DNA from: Gordionus sp. m RMFG-2023
Taxonomy: Eukaryota; Nematomorpha; Gordioida; Chordodea; Parachordodidae
DNA length: 64,000 nucleotides
Direction: 5' to 3'
Assembly (NCBI RefSeq): GCF_954871325.1
Contig: NC_088778.1
Location: forward strand, 23,669,120 to 23,733,119
Position numbers and translations under genes: made by a program. The notes beneath the pieces were generated by a model. It was not told where the DNA came from. It saw nothing but the letters and a program-made list of their open reading frames with translations, and searched no databases. Below are positions 23,871-37,429 of this stretch, one piece after another. The number at the start of each line of letters is the position of its first letter. Position 1 is the first letter of the stretch.

Positions 23871-26800
23871 AAATAAAATTATTATTTTTTACTCAAATTA
23901 TAATATTTAAATACTATTTCAATATATATTAAGAATAAGATTATATCAAAATGAAATTTCAAATTTCTTGTAAAAGGTAAATGAATAAATTTGAATTTTT
24001 ATAAGATTAACAAATATAGGGCTAACCTACTGTTGTTGAGACTTGGACGAAATTCATAGTATATTTTCTTATGAATATTAACAAAACTAACCCTGCGTTA
24101 TATAGGCAAGATGAAAGGTAAATCAGTGATAATTTTCTAGGGTTTATTATAAACTTTTAAAGTAAATATACATGAGAAGAGGGTAAACGCCATTTTCTAA
24201 TATTTTATAGGGTAACTATTTTTAAATTTGGTCAAAGCAACATGATTACTTAAATAAAGGATTCTATTAAATTATTTCGATATTATTATTTGATTTAATA
24301 TTGAATTAAACGACTCAAGTCCATGATAAAAATGAAAATGAGGCTTATACATAAAAAAATTCGGATATTTACCAAAAAATTAGTTAGAACCAGCCTTCCC
24401 TTATTCTTTACTCTATTTATTTCTAAAAAAAACTAACTCGTTCTTAGCTTGAGATTAAGAACTAGTTTACAACTAGTCAGTTTTGGCTCAATTTCTTTGA
24501 CAAATTAAGTCGACATCGATTAACAAAATTAGCAAAAACAATGCGTAAAAATAAATAAACAATCCTTTTAAAATTGAATTCACGAGAATTATATATGAAA
24601 TGAAATTGTAATTGGATAATAGAAAAATATAATTGCCAAGTTTTGCAATTTTAAAGACCACTTTCAGCACTGAATGAGATCACCTTATGAGTCACAGAAT
24701 TTGACTAAAGTACAAATGTGATACCCTGATGCAGAAGAAGGAAATAAACCCTAGCCTCTAAGTAAAATAATAGGATACTTCATTCAGAGAGCGAACAGGT
24801 GCGAAACTAACTAGATGGTGTAAGAAGAAAAAATGTATTGTTAAGAAAAGTGCTTATAAAATAATAGGCTTAAATAAATTAATACTATTAGGGAATAAAA
24901 TATTTATAAACCGACATTCATACTTAATTAAATGTGCGATCTTGATTACTAGCGAAATTTTCCAAAATTGTTATGTCATCTATCACAATTTGTTCAACAT
25001 CCTCGTCCATTAAATACTTTAGAAGTATACATATTTTGAGTAAGAGTTTTTGCGCGAAAATAACAGCAAACCCTGTAATATTAAATTCAATTTGCATATA
25101 ATTAAACAACTAGGAAGAGATTTTTAGTTCACCCATTTATTATTCTTATCTAGATATCAAGTCTTTTGTCGGCTTTCACGCGAAAAAAAAGATGAACTAG
25201 CAAAAGAAATTAAATTGAAACCAGTTTGAAAATGTTTTTCTATTGCGAAACATGTCATTTTTGAAAAGAATTATTTGCGTCTGCAACTCAGCGTTTAAAT
25301 CGCTTTATTATTAATGATCCCCTGATCAAACCATATTATATTTTGTACCAAACTTTATTCTAGGCTCTTGACAAAATAATAAATATTTTAAAAGCGTGTT
25401 TCATGAAAAATTAAAAGAATTATCTAAATCCAAATTAGATGTCTATCCTGCAAAAGATATTAATTGATATCTGTAGAGGTCAGAATCAGATTTTTATGAT
25501 TTTCCAACATTTTTTAACTAACTTAATTGATCTAATTTAAAAAAAATTAAATAAGCACGATTTTCAAACCCAAGCCATTTTTGACTCGTTTGGTGGAATT
25601 TAGAATATTGGTTGCTAATAGAACAGAAATTATCTTATTTTTATTACTTCATAATAAAATTTATGCACTATTTTATAAGTTAAAAGATTGTTTCAAAAAA
25701 TTAATAAGTATATTTTTGTGTAAATGATAATATGGATTGTTTTTTCGTCGTTCAAAACATTTGTAAAATAGTTATTTGACTAAATCATTAATGAGACCTA
25801 TTGCGTTTTTTAAGTCTCATTGCTATTGTTTATATTATAAACATGTATTTTTTTAATTTTAATAAACATATCTTTAAGTTTTAAAATTTATGTTTCTTTA
25901 CCATTTTAAAACATGTTTTTTTTACGTATTTTTTAAGTCCCTTAAAAGGATATCAAACAAGAACTTTTTTTAAAATTTCAATTAAACATAGCATTATAGT
26001 ACTTAAATACAGGTTATTGAACGGGAGTGATAGGCAAATTACATTAATGTTGGGCAAAGTTTCGAAAATTGACAGCGCGATAATTGTATTACTTATTAAT
26101 GTTTTCAGCATATCCGAACTTCTTGTTCGAACTTTCGTATAGTACAAAGGCTTGAGTCTAGATAAATTAGTTTCTTATTTTTTTTTAAATTTATGTTTAG
26201 AGATGGGTTTATCATGGTTTTTTTATTCTAGTATAATTAAAAACTAATCTTTAGTGTTGTTGAATATAAGTTAAGAATTATTATACTTCAAAAAGTGTCT
26301 TCAATTTTCTTTCTTTCTATCTATCTTTCTTTATTTCTTTCATACAGTTAAACATATCCATTATACATCAGTCTTACTTTCCATAATCGCTATAATTTTC
26401 TCCGACGTGAGAACGCTATTGCAAATTTTTCGAAAAACCTCCAATGTCATATATATCACCGGTATCTTATCTACCAATTTGGGAGTAATGTGAGGAGTAG
26501 AAGAATAAAATCTTTAATAGATTTCATGGTGTTTGAATATTTTGGGAGATATTGTAAGTGTTTAAAAATTGGATTGTCCATTCCATAATCTAAATGAATG
26601 ATTCATTCAAAATCGAACAATAATAGGTCTACAATTAACGACTCCATTACTTATTGTAAGTAAGGCTTTCAAAAATTCGTTCAGATTAGCGATTTCAAAA
26701 GAAAACACGTTCGATATTAATAAATGAAATAGAAAATATATAAATAAGCTATTTTAAATATAAATTAAACAATAAAAAACATGTCCAAAAACAGAATTCT

Positions 26801-26970
26801 AGAAATATTTTATAAATTTCAAAGATTTAACATATAATTTTATTAATATTTACTATTTTTTTTTTTAAATTAAGTTTTATTTTAATTTTATTATATTAAA
26901 AAACAACAAAATATTTTTGTATATAAAAAATAAAAAATTCACAGAGAAATGTAGCAAAGAATATTTGGAA
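23871..26970. other. AT-rich intergenic region
   Basis: About 3 kb with no recognisable gene. The short frames on both strands are compositional. A TTTC/TATC microsatellite-like stretch lies near 26,305-26,345. Confidence 0.5.
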
Positions 26971-26979
26971 TAAAGAGAA

Positions 26980-27230
26980 GTCTAATGAAGATGAGAGAGA
27001 CTTTCATTAAAATTATGATAATTCGTCTTAAGGAACTATAAAACCAGTCTCTGACTGAGGAAGAAGTCTTCTCGAAGGTTGTTATTATGCTTGAGGATGT
27101 GAGATCCTAAAATCTTGAAGAAAGATAATGCGAGTTAACAAAGGAAGTTAAGGTTGTGGATATTATTGAAATAAAGATGTGATCTTCTGATAATTCCAAT
27201 AAAATTTTAAGCTTTTTTATTTCTCAAGTA
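26980..27230 (+). pseudogene. Unidentified protein-like remnant 1
   Basis: This stretch is less AT-rich than its surroundings. It reads as a charged, alpha-helical-looking protein containing IIRLKEL, SLTEEEVFSKVVIMLEDVRS and NLEE. It is not one open frame. I do not recognise the family. A degraded mobile element is likely because remnant 2 follows shortly after. Confidence 0.4.
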
Positions 27231-27300
27231 AAGTTAGTGTTATTATAATTGTAATTGAAAATAATAATTAGTTTAGAGATTGTAGAGGTTATTGCAGTGT

Positions 27301-27358
27301 AATATCTAAAAATAAAAATACTTCAGTGTAATATCTAAAATAAAAATACAAATTTAAA
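27301..27358 (+). repeat. Short tandem duplication, 2 units of about 28 bp
   Basis: CAGTGTAATATCTAAAATAA-type units occur twice in succession, with one base of length difference. Confidence 0.8.
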
Positions 27359-27734
27359 TAATTATTTACCCTTAATATTTTTCTTCTTTATTAGTATATA
27401 TTTCAAAAAAATGGAAAAACAAAAAATGATCTTTTTATAAAAATTTTCGTCTCTATATAATTTCTAAAATTATAAGGATTAATATTCAATACTTCGTAGT
27501 ATAATAATTTAAACTGATAAAAAAAAAATTTAAAAGAATTAATATTTAAATAACTAATATACCATAATAATCCAAGATTTCGATAAAAATAAATATTCAA
27601 AATATTTAACTGTACAAATAATAAAATCTTATTCAAATTTATAAGTTATAAAAATAATTATTTAAATACAAAAAAACAAAGTTAGGTTGGATAAGGCTAA
27701 TAAATTTATACAAGAATAGTCATAAAGCAGAAAT

Positions 27735-28190
27735 TAGCTCTGTTTCCATGGGATCAGGGTCATTCACCAGGCCGCTTTTTATCCGATTTAAATATTAATG
27801 ATGGTTCAAGTGTAGCGGATATTTGGGTGAATTTTGAAGCTCACGGAATGAGGAATTTGCACTGGGTATGATGAGGAATCTTCCTTTACAGGATCTACAA
27901 TGTATAATGTCTTCCTTTGCTGTCTATGTTAATTCGTCTACCAGAGCAGATGAGAAGGTTATTGCACAATTTAGGCGGGTTAACTTTAGAGCTGAAATGG
28001 GCCAGGATCCTTTAAGCAATGAAGAAAGAACGGTCCTTTAATAACGTGCTAGAGAATTGAATTCAGCGTAGCATGCTACAACGCCCCTATCCTAATACTT
28101 CTGTCTGTTGAATTCCGTTAATGGGACATCATCTTGAGTGTGGGAAATGATTGGGTTTGGAAAAACTGCTCGAAATAGACAGTGATAGCA
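27735..28190 (+). pseudogene. Unidentified protein-like remnant 2
   Basis: Higher GC content and coherent protein-like stretches set this region apart. One reads WDQGHSPGRFLSDLNINDGS and then VADIWVNFEAHGMRNLHWV. Another contains DLQCIMSSFAVYVNSSTR, then VIAQFRRVNFRAEMGQDPLS and NEERTVL. The segments do not form one open frame. I do not recognise the family. It ends exactly where cassette B begins, so it either flanks or was cut by the duplication breakpoint. Confidence 0.45.
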
Positions 28191-28197
28191 AAATCGA

Positions 28198-28740
28198 TGG
28201 GTAAGTTCCACTCACTTATATTGATTCATCTGGGTACAAGGTTTTTTGGTATACTTGAGAAAAAAATCGTTTATATGAAGGGTAGGCCTTTATATAATTC
28301 AAGCTCGCTCATTTTGGACAGGTCTATGGCCAACATGCTAGATTAGATCATTTATTATTTTAATGACTATCAGCAAAATGAATGATTAATATATATTTTA
28401 TAATGAAACGATTAGCTCTTATAACTGTCACATGTTCTGAATAACGATAACGTAAATAGACTATCTTAAATTTCTCTCTAAATTAACAGAAATCATTTAC
28501 AGAGTAACATGCCTAAACCCTGCTGAGTAGAAATAAGAGATAACACAAAAGCTGTTTTAATATTTGTTCAAAGTTATAAGTATTCATCACGTTAATTTTC
28601 TTATTTTCAAGAAAATTTTGATATTCTTTTTTATCATCATGTTTAAAATTTGATTGAAATATTTTTTTTACTATTTTTTGATTGTTGATATTCTTATTAT
28701 CATCTTTACAAAAATCATTATAATAAATTTGATAATAATA
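28198..28740 (+). promoter_or_regulatory. Conserved upstream region of gene B
   Basis: Near-identical to 3,114-3,655. The few differences are single bases and a 3-bp insertion before the TTCTTTTTTATC word. Confidence 0.4.
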
Positions 28741-29466
28741 ATGAACGAATATGTCAAAACATTACGCTATAAGGAGTATTTCCCTACTAAGTCGATCCTA
28801 AGAACCCGTGATAATTCGGATTATAGTAGTGATAATAGTAACGAGTCTGTAGATAATAAAAATAATGATAATATAGCAATAAAATTCGCACTCAATAACA
28901 GAGTGCGATTTTATGATAAGAATAAATCTTCATCAAATATTTTAAAATGCAGGTCGGATACTGAGGTCTGCAAAATGGATCCGTCAAAGGCTGCTGAGAA
29001 ATTCTATTTTAATAGGATATCCAGTAACCCCAACATTCCTAGATCTGATTATCTGGAAGAAAATCAAGTAATTAATGTTATATTTGAATATCGTATATAT
29101 TTCAAAAGTTACGTTATATATTTTAAAAGGACGTTAATTGTATATTGTATTATTATAACACTCCTACATTTAATATTATTTTATCGAGGTTAATCAAATT
29201 GCATATTATTAGAAGTTAAATTGGATAATTATATAAATGTATATATACAAAATAATTACAAATAAAATTCATTATTGTTTTTAATCGATATAATAATTAA
29301 GGGAATCGATAAGTATCAAGAGGATTCATCCGCTTCCTCCCAAGAGGAAACATCTTTTTCTTCCCATCCTATCCCTCTCTCGGATACACGACAATTACGT
29401 ATCTGGAATCGAATCAAAAGATTCTTCACTCCATTCTGTTGCTGTTGCCCAAATACCGGCGACTGA
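28741..29466 (+). CDS. Gene B: putative PP1-docking protein (SILK + RVxF) with C-terminal Cys cluster
   Basis: Exon 1 is 28741-29067 and exon 2 is 29302-29466, with a phase-0 GT-AG intron of 234 bp that is slightly longer than in gene A. The 163-residue product differs from gene A only at residue 109 (Gln for Glu). KSILR at 17-21, RVRF at 54-57 and CCCC at 155-158 are all preserved. An open frame at this level of identity, beside strongly diverged flanking DNA, indicates either selection on both copies or gene conversion. No signal peptide or membrane segment is seen once the start is placed at this ATG, so a cytosolic protein held at a membrane by lipid is the most economical guess. Confidence 0.75.
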
Positions 29467-29509
29467 GGACAATAGTATATTTATTATTTTATTATATAAT
29501 ATATTTTAG

Positions 29510-29735
29510 GTTGATAGGGGAGCTATAGGCTCATGTTTGTAGGTAGTAGGGATGGGATTTGGGAGAGGTTGGGTGTTAATGTGTTATAGTATTAATGTTT
29601 TACAATGTAAGGTTTTGGGTTTTATTAGGGGAATGGGGTTGGGGTGGGGTGGTATTTTGGTGAGATTGAAATAAATATATATATTGTTTAGGGTTAGAAT
29701 AGGGGGTAGGGTTGAGGTGGGGTTTAAATTTAGAT
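29510..29735 (+). other. G-rich tract with G-quadruplex potential, copy B
   Basis: Four GGGG runs at 29628-29649 with the same 3-2-1 spacers as in copy A. A short extra G-rich insertion lies near 29,709-29,722. Confidence 0.7.
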
Positions 29736-29739
29736 TTTT

Positions 29740-31184
29740 CTCGCCTATTATTTTCTTTTTTATTCTTATCTATTCATTTTAGTTTCATTTTTACTTTTCT
29801 TATATTTCTCTATTATTTATAATTTTCCCTTTTCCTTCCTTCAATTTTCTTATTTCATTTTACTTTTTTTTCTATTTCCCTTAATTTTCTTTTTACTATT
29901 CTTTTTTCTTTTATTTTTCCTCTTTTTTCTATTTCTTTTTATTTTACTTTAATTTTACCATTATTTTTCTTTTCACTTTTTTCTTTGCTTTTTTCTTTCT
30001 ATTTTCTTTTCTCTTTTTTAGCCTTTCCTTTTTCTCTTTACTATTCTCTTCACTTATTATTTTACTATACTTTTCGTTTTTCTTTTATTTCTATTTTTTT
30101 TATTCAGAATTTTTTTTATTTTTCTGTTCTTTTCTGTACTCTTCTTTTAGATTCTTTTTTCTTTTATTTATGATTTTATTTTATTTTTGTTTTTAATTTT
30201 GTTATTTTATGTTTTTGTGTTAATTTTGATTAGATTTTTATTTTGTTTTTATTTTTGCTTTTTTTTGTTTTTTGTTTTTTATTTTTGCTTTTTTGTTTTT
30301 ATAATTGTATGTGATTTTGATATTTTTATTTCTTTTTTTATGTTCTTGATATTTTTTTGTTACTTGTGATTTTTTAGTTATTTTTGATTTTTTTTAATTT
30401 TCATTTTTGTCTTTATTTTTTTTTGTTTTATTTTTCATTTATTTTTTGTTTTTATTATACATTTTGTTTTTCTTTTTGTAATTATATGTTTTTGTTTTAA
30501 TTTTGTTTGTGTTTTTAGATTTTTTTTGTTTTTATCATTGCATTTGATTATAATATTTATATATTGATTTCTTTTTTTTTGTTTTTTATTTTAATCTTGT
30601 TATTATATTTACATTTTTTTTGTTTTTTTTGTATTTGACTTTGATTGTTATTTTTAATTTTAATTTTGTTTTTGTTTTTGATTTTGTTTTTATTTTTTTG
30701 TTTTTTATTTTGATTTTTTTGTTATGTTTGTTTTATTTTTGATTTATATTATTAGTTTTAGTTTTTGGTATATGTGTTTAATTTAATTTTTTTTTTTTTA
30801 TTATAATTTTTTTTATGTTTGTTAGTTTTTTTTTTAGTTTTTTTTTTCATTTTATTTTGTTTTATGTTTTTCATTTTTTGTCATTATAATAGATTTAATT
30901 TTTGCTTTTATTATTATATATTTGATATTGTTTATTTTTATATTTTAATTTATATTTTTTATTTTGTTTTGTATTAATTTTTTTTATTTTGATTAATTTT
31001 ATGTTTTATTTTGTATTTTTGTTTATTATTATTAATTTTTATTTTCTTTTTTTGCTTTGCATTTTAATTATTTTTGGTTTTTATTTTTGATTTATATTTT
31101 TATTATTTATTTATATTTTATTTATGTAATTTATGTTTATGATTTTAATTTTGTTTACTTTTTTTTGTTTTTGATTTTAAATTT
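29740..31184 (+). repeat. Polypyrimidine block then T/G block, copy B
   Basis: Same order as in copy A, with several short length differences in the T runs. No coding content is credible here. Confidence 0.85.
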
Positions 31185-34100
31185 TTGATAAGATTCTTTT
31201 TATTGGTTGGTTTTTGAGAGGAGTTTTTTAAAGTTTAGTTTTTGAAAGGATTTTTTTTAGCTTACTTTTTGAGATGGTTTTTTTAAAGTTTAGTTTTTGA
31301 GAGGATTTTAAAGTTTAGTTTTTGAGAGGTTTTTTTAAGGTTAGTTTTTTATAAGATTTTTTTTTAAAGGTTAGTATTTGAGAGGTTTTTTTATAGGTTA
31401 CTTTTTCAGAGAATTTAACTTTAGTTTTTGAGAGTATTTTTTTCTAAGTTTAATTATTGAGATGATTATTTTATAGGTTAGTAGGATTTTTTTTTAAGTT
31501 TAGTTTTTGAGAGGATTTTTTTTAAAGGTTAGTTTTTGATAAGATTTTTATTAAAGTTTAGTTTTTGAGATGATTTTTTTATAGGTTAGGTTTTGAGAGG
31601 ATTTTTTTTGTAAGTTTATTTTTTGAGATGATTTTTTTAAATTTTAGTTTTTGAAAGGATTTTTTTAAGTTTAGTTTTTGAGACGATTTTTTTTTAAAGG
31701 TTAGTTTTTGATAAGATTTTTTTTAAAGTTTAGTTTTTGAGATGATTTTTTTTATAGGTTAGGTTTTGAGATGATATTTTTTAAAGTTTAGTTTTTGAGA
31801 TGATTTATTTATAGGTCAGGTTTTGAGAGGATTTTTTATGTTAGTTTATTTTTTGACAGGTTTTTTTTAAATGTTAGTTTTTGATAAGATTTTATTTAAA
31901 GTTTAGTATTTGAGAGGTTTTTTTAAAGTTTAGTTTTTGACAGTATTTTTTTTTAAAGGCTTGTTTTTGATTAGATTTATTTTAAAGGTTAGTTTTTGAG
32001 AGGTTCTTTTTAAAAGTTAGTTTTGGATAATATTTTTTTTAAAGTTTAGTATTTGAGAGGTTTTTTTATAGGTTACTTTTTGGGAGAATTTTTTTTAAAG
32101 TTTAGTTTTTGAGTGAATTTTTATTAAAGTTTAGTTTTAAGAAAATTTTTTATAAGTTAGATTTTGAGAGGATTTTTTTTGTAAGTTTATTTTTTGACAG
32201 GATTATTTTTAAATGTTAGTTTTTGATAAGATTTTATTTAAAGTTTAATATTTGAGAGGTTTTTTTATAGGTTAATTTTTGAGAGAATTTTTTTTAAAGT
32301 TTAGTTTTTGAGAGAATTTTTTTTTTAAATTTGGTTTTTGAGATGATTTTTTTATAGGTTACCTTTTGAGAGGGTTTCTTTTAATGTATAGTTTTTGAGA
32401 GGTTTTTTTAAAGTTTAGTTTTTGACAGTATTTTTTTAAAGGCTTGTTTTTGATTAGATTTATTTTAAAGGTTAGTTATTGAGAGGTTTATTTTTAAAGG
32501 TTAGTTTTTGATAATATATTTTTTAAAGTTTAGTATTTGGGAGGTTTTTTTATAGGTTACTTTTTGGGAGAATTTTTTTAAAGTTTAGTTTTTGAGTGGA
32601 TTTTTTTTAAAGTTTGGTTTTTAAGATGATTTTTTTAGGTTAGATTTCGAGAGGAGTTTTTTTGTAAGTTTATTTTTTGACAGTATTTTTTTTAAAAGCT
32701 TGTTTTTGATTAGATTTATTTTAAAGGTTAGTTTTTGAGAGATTTTTTTAAAGGTTAGTTTTTGATAATATTTTTTTTAAAGTTTAGTATTTGAGGGGTT
32801 TTTTATAGGTTACATTTTCGGAGAATTTTTTTTAAAGTTTAGTTTTTGAGTGAATTTTTTTTAAAGTTTGGTTTTTAAGATGATTTTTTTAGGTTAAATT
32901 TTGAGAGGAGTTTTTTTGTAAGTTTATTTTTTGACAGTATTTTTTTTAAAAGCTTGTTTTTGATTAGATTTATTTTAAAGGTTAGTTTTTGAGAGATTTT
33001 TTTAAAGGTTAGTTTTTGATAATATTTTTTTTAAAGTTTAGTATTTGAGAGGTTTTTTTATAGGTTACTTTTTGGGAGAATTTTTTTTAAAGTTTAGTTT
33101 TTAAGTGAATTTTTTTTAAAGTTAGTTTTTAAGATGATTTTTTTAGTTTAGATTTTGAGAGGATTTTTTTTGTAAGTATATATATTGACAGGATTTTTTT
33201 TAAATGTTAGTTTTTGATAAGATTTTATTTAAAGTTTAGTATTAAAGAGGTTTTTTTATAGGTTAATTTTTGAGAGAATTTTTTTTAAAGTTTAGTTTTT
33301 GAGAGGATTTTTTTTAAAGTTTAGTTTTTTAGATGATTTTTTTATAGGTTACTTTTTGAGAGGGTTTCTTTTAATGTTTAGTTTTTGATAAGTTTTTTTA
33401 AAGTTTAGTTTTTGTGTGAATTTTTTTTAAAGTTTGGTTTTTAAGATGATTTTTTTAGTTTAGATTTTGAGAGGATTTTTTTTGTAAGTATATATTTTGA
33501 CAGGATTTTTTTTAAATGTTAATTTTTGATAAGATTTTATTTAAAGTTTAGTATTAAAGAGGTTTTTTTATAGGTTAATTTTTGAGAGAATTTTTTTAAA
33601 GTTTAGTTTTTAGATGATTTTTTATAAGTTAGATTTTGAGAGGATTTTTTGTAAGTTTATTTTTTGACAGGATTATTTTTAAATGTTAGTTTTGATAAGA
33701 TTTTATTTAAAGTTTAGTATTTGAGAGGTTTTTTTATAGGTTACTTTTTGAGAGGGTTTCTTTTAATGTTTAGTTTTTGATAAGTTTTTTTAAAGTTTAG
33801 TTTTTGAGTGAATTTTTTTTAAAGTTTGGTTTTTAAGATGATTTTTTTAGGTTAAATTTTGAGAGGAGTTTTTTTGTAAGTTTATTTTTTGACAGTATTT
33901 TTTTTAAAAGCTTGTTTTTGATTAGATTTTTAAAGGTTAGTTTTTGAGAGATTTTTTTAAAGGTTAGTTTTTGATAATATTTTTTTTAAAGTTTAGTATT
34001 TGAGGGGTTTTTTATAGGTTACATTTTCGGAGAATTTTTTTTAAAGTTTAGTTTTTGAGTGAATTTTTTTTAATGTTTGGTTTTTAAGATGATTTTTTTA

Positions 34101-36790
34101 GGTTAAATTTTGAGAGGAGTTTTTTTGTAAGTTTATTTTTTGACAGTATTTTTTTTAAAAGCTTGTTTTTGATTAGATTATTTTAAAGGTTAGTTTTTGA
34201 GAGATTTTTATAAAGGTTAGTTTTTGATAATATTTTTTTTAAAGTTTAGTATTTGAGAGGTTTTTCTATAGGTTACTTTTTGGGAGAATTTTTTTTAAAG
34301 TTTAGTTTTTGAGTGAATTTTTTTTAAAGTTAGTTTTTAAGATGATTTTTTTAGTTTAGATTTTGAGAGGATTTTTTTTGTAAGTATATTTTTTGACAGG
34401 ATTTTTTTTAAATGTTAGTTTTTGATAAGATTTTATTTAAAGTTTAGTATTAAAGAGGTTTTTTTATAGGTTAATTTTTGAGAGAATTTTTTTTAAAGTT
34501 TAGTTTTTGAGAGGATTTTTTTTAAAGTTTAGTTTTTGAGATGATTTTTTTATAGGTTACTTTTTGAGAGGGTTTCTTTTAATGTTTAGTTTTTGATAAG
34601 TTTTTTTAAAGTTTAGTTTTTGACAGTATTTTTTTTAAAGGCTTATTTCTGATTAGATTATTTTAAAGGTTAGTTTTTGAGAGGTTTTTTTAAAGGTTAG
34701 TTTTGGATAATATTTTTTTTAAAGTTTAGTATTTGAGAGGTTTTTTTATAGGTTACTTTTTGGGAGAATTTTTTTTAAAGTTTAGTTTTTGAGTGAATTT
34801 TTTTTAAAGTTTGGTTTTTAAGATGATTTTTTTAGGTTAGATTTTGAGAGGAGTTTTTTTGTAAGTTTATTTTTTGACAGGATTTTTTTTAAATGTTAGT
34901 TTTTGATAAGATTTTATTTAAAGTTTAGTATTTGAGAGGTTTTTTTATAGGTTAATTTTTGAGAGAATTTTTTTTAAAGTTTAGTTTTTGAGAGGATTTT
35001 TTTTAAAGTTTAGTTTTTGAGATGATTTTTTTATAGGTTACTTTTTGAGAGGGTTTCTTTTAATGTTTAGTTTTTGATAAGTTTTTTTAAAATTTAGTTT
35101 TTGACAGTATTTTTTTTAAAGGCCTATTTTTGATTAGATTTATTTTAAAGGTTAGTTTTTGAGATGTTTTTTTTAAAGGTTAGTTTTTGATAATATTTTT
35201 TTCAAAGATTAGTATTTGAGAGATTTTTGTTTAGGTTACTTTTTGGGAAAATTTTTTTTAAAGTTTTGTTTTTGAGTGGATTTTTTTAAAGTTTAGTTTT
35301 TGAGATGATTTTTTTATAGACTTATTTAGAGAGGGTTTTTTTAAAGTTTAGTTTTTGAGAGGATTTTTTTAAAGTTTAGTTTTTGACAGTATATTTTTTA
35401 AAGGTTTGTTTTTGATAAGATATTTTTTAAAGGTTAATTTTTGAGAAAAGGTTAGGTTTTGATAAGATATTTTTTAAAGTTTGGTATTTGAGAGGTTTTT
35501 TTTACTTTTTGAGAGAATTTTTTTTAAAGTTAAGTTTTTGAGAGGATTTTTTTTTAAAGTTTAGTTTTTGATGATTTTTTTTATAACCTACTTTTAGAGA
35601 AGGTTTTTTTAAAGTTTAGTTTTTGACAGTATATTTTTTAAAGGTTTGTTTGGATAAGATTTTTTTTAAAGGTTAGTTTTTGAGAAAAGGTTAGTATTTG
35701 ATAAGATATTTTTTAAAGTTTAGTATTTGAGAGGTTTTTTTTACTTTTTGAGAGAATTTTTTTTAAAGTTAAGTTTTTGAGAGGATTTTTTTTAAAGTTT
35801 AGTTGATGATTTTTTTATAGGTTAGTTTTTGAGAGGATTTTTTTTTAAGTTTAGTTTTTGAGAGGATTTTTTTATAGGTTAAGTTTTTTACAGGATTTTT
35901 TTTAAAGGTTAGTTTTGGATAAGATTTATTTAAAGTTTAGTTTTTGAGAGGATTTTTTTTAATTTAGTTTTTGAAAGGATTTTTTTAAAAGTTTTATTTT
36001 TGAGATAATTTTTTTATAGGTTACTTTTTGAGTGGAATTTTTTATAGGTTAAGTTTTTTACAGGATTTTTTTTAAAGGTTAGTTTTGGATAAGATTTTAT
36101 TTAAATTTAGTTTTTGAGAGGATTTTTTTAGAAGTTTAGTTTTTGAGAGGATTTTTTTATAGTGTAATTTTTGAGATAATTTTTTTATAGGTAACTTTCT
36201 GTGGGGATTTTATTTAAATATGATTTTTTATAGATTACTTTTTGAGAGGATTTTTTTATAGGTTAAGTTTTTTATAGGATTTTTTTTAAAGGTTAGTTTT
36301 GGATATGATTTTATTTAAAGTTTAGTTTTTGAGAGGTTTTTTTTTTAATTTAGTTTTTGAGAGGATTTTTTTAAAAGTTTAGTTTTTGAGAGGATTTTTT
36401 TATAGTGTAATTTTTGAGATAATTTTTTTATAGGTAACTTTTTGTGAGGATTTTATTTAAATATGATTTTTTATAGGTTACTTTTTGAGAGGATTTTTTT
36501 TAAAGTTTAGTTTTTGAGAGGATTTTTTTTAAAAGGTTATTTTTGTTAGGATTTTTTTGTGGGTTAGATTTTGATAGGATTTTTTTTAAGGTTAGTTTTT
36601 CAGAGGATTTTATTTAAAGGCCTTAAAGTAATTTTATAAAGGGTTTGTTTTTGTTTTTTTTAATGGTTAGGTTTTAAGATGATTTTTTTTAAAGTTTAGA
36701 TTTTGATAGGATTTTTTTTAGGGTTAGTTTTTTAGAAAATGTTTTTTAAAAGTTAGTTTTTGAGAAGATTTTTTTTATGAGTTACTCTGT
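31185..36790 (+). repeat. Cytosine-poor minisatellite array B with higher-order repeat
   Basis: Tandem units of 28-30 bp related to array A, extending about 5.6 kb. From about 32,500 to 34,900 the units form a higher-order pattern of about 250 bp. The marker AAAAGCTTGTTTTTGATTAG recurs at 32,694 and 32,948 (254 apart) and at 33,906 and 34,157 (251 apart). Array A lacks this amplified pattern, so the higher-order repeat arose after duplication. Confidence 0.9.
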
Positions 36791-36799
36791 TCGGTTCGT

Positions 36800-37300
36800 T
36801 TTTTATCACTTCCTTTCTTTTTTTCATTTTGTTTTTATTTGTTTATATATTTCTTAGTTTTTGTTTATCCTTTAATTTTATTTTACTTATATATTTTATT
36901 TTTTTTATTTTATTTTTCATAGTTATTTTGTTTTTTTTTACCTTTATTTTTTATTATTATTTTAATTTTTGTTATTTTAGTTTCCATTTCTGTTTTAATT
37001 ATGGATTTATTTTGGATTTATTTTGTTTTTTATTATTTTTTTATTTTACATTTTGCATTTTGTTTTTATTAATTTTTTGTATTTGTTTTTTGTTTTTAAT
37101 TTTGGTTTTGGCCTTTTTGTTTTAAATTTATATTTTTTTTAGATTGTTTTTATTTTGGATTTTTTTATGTATAGCTAATGTTTTTGTTTTTTATCCTTTT
37201 TTTTAATTTTTGATATTTATTTTGTTTTCGTTTTTGTTCAATTTATTTTTTGTCATGAATGTTTATACATAGTTTTTAGTTTGAATGTTATATATAGTTT
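36800..37300 (+). repeat. T-rich block after array B
   Basis: Mostly T with A and G, built on TTTTATTTTT words, similar in style to the T/G block at 30,200-31,180. Copy A has no counterpart. Phe/Leu-rich frames in it are artefacts. Confidence 0.7.
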
Positions 37301-37429
37301 TGCCATGGAATAGCCATTTTTTAAATTAGATTTTGAGATAATTTAATGATTTATATTTTGACTTTCATTTAAAGATAATTTTATTAAGTTTTAATATTAT
37401 AATTTTTTTTAAGGTTTTTTTTAAATATT

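Noticed and set aside
31185-36790. Array considered as a telomeric or centromeric satellite
   Set aside because: The units do not resemble telomere repeats, and the arrays are embedded between a gene and unique sequence in both cassettes. A centromeric role cannot be judged from this window.
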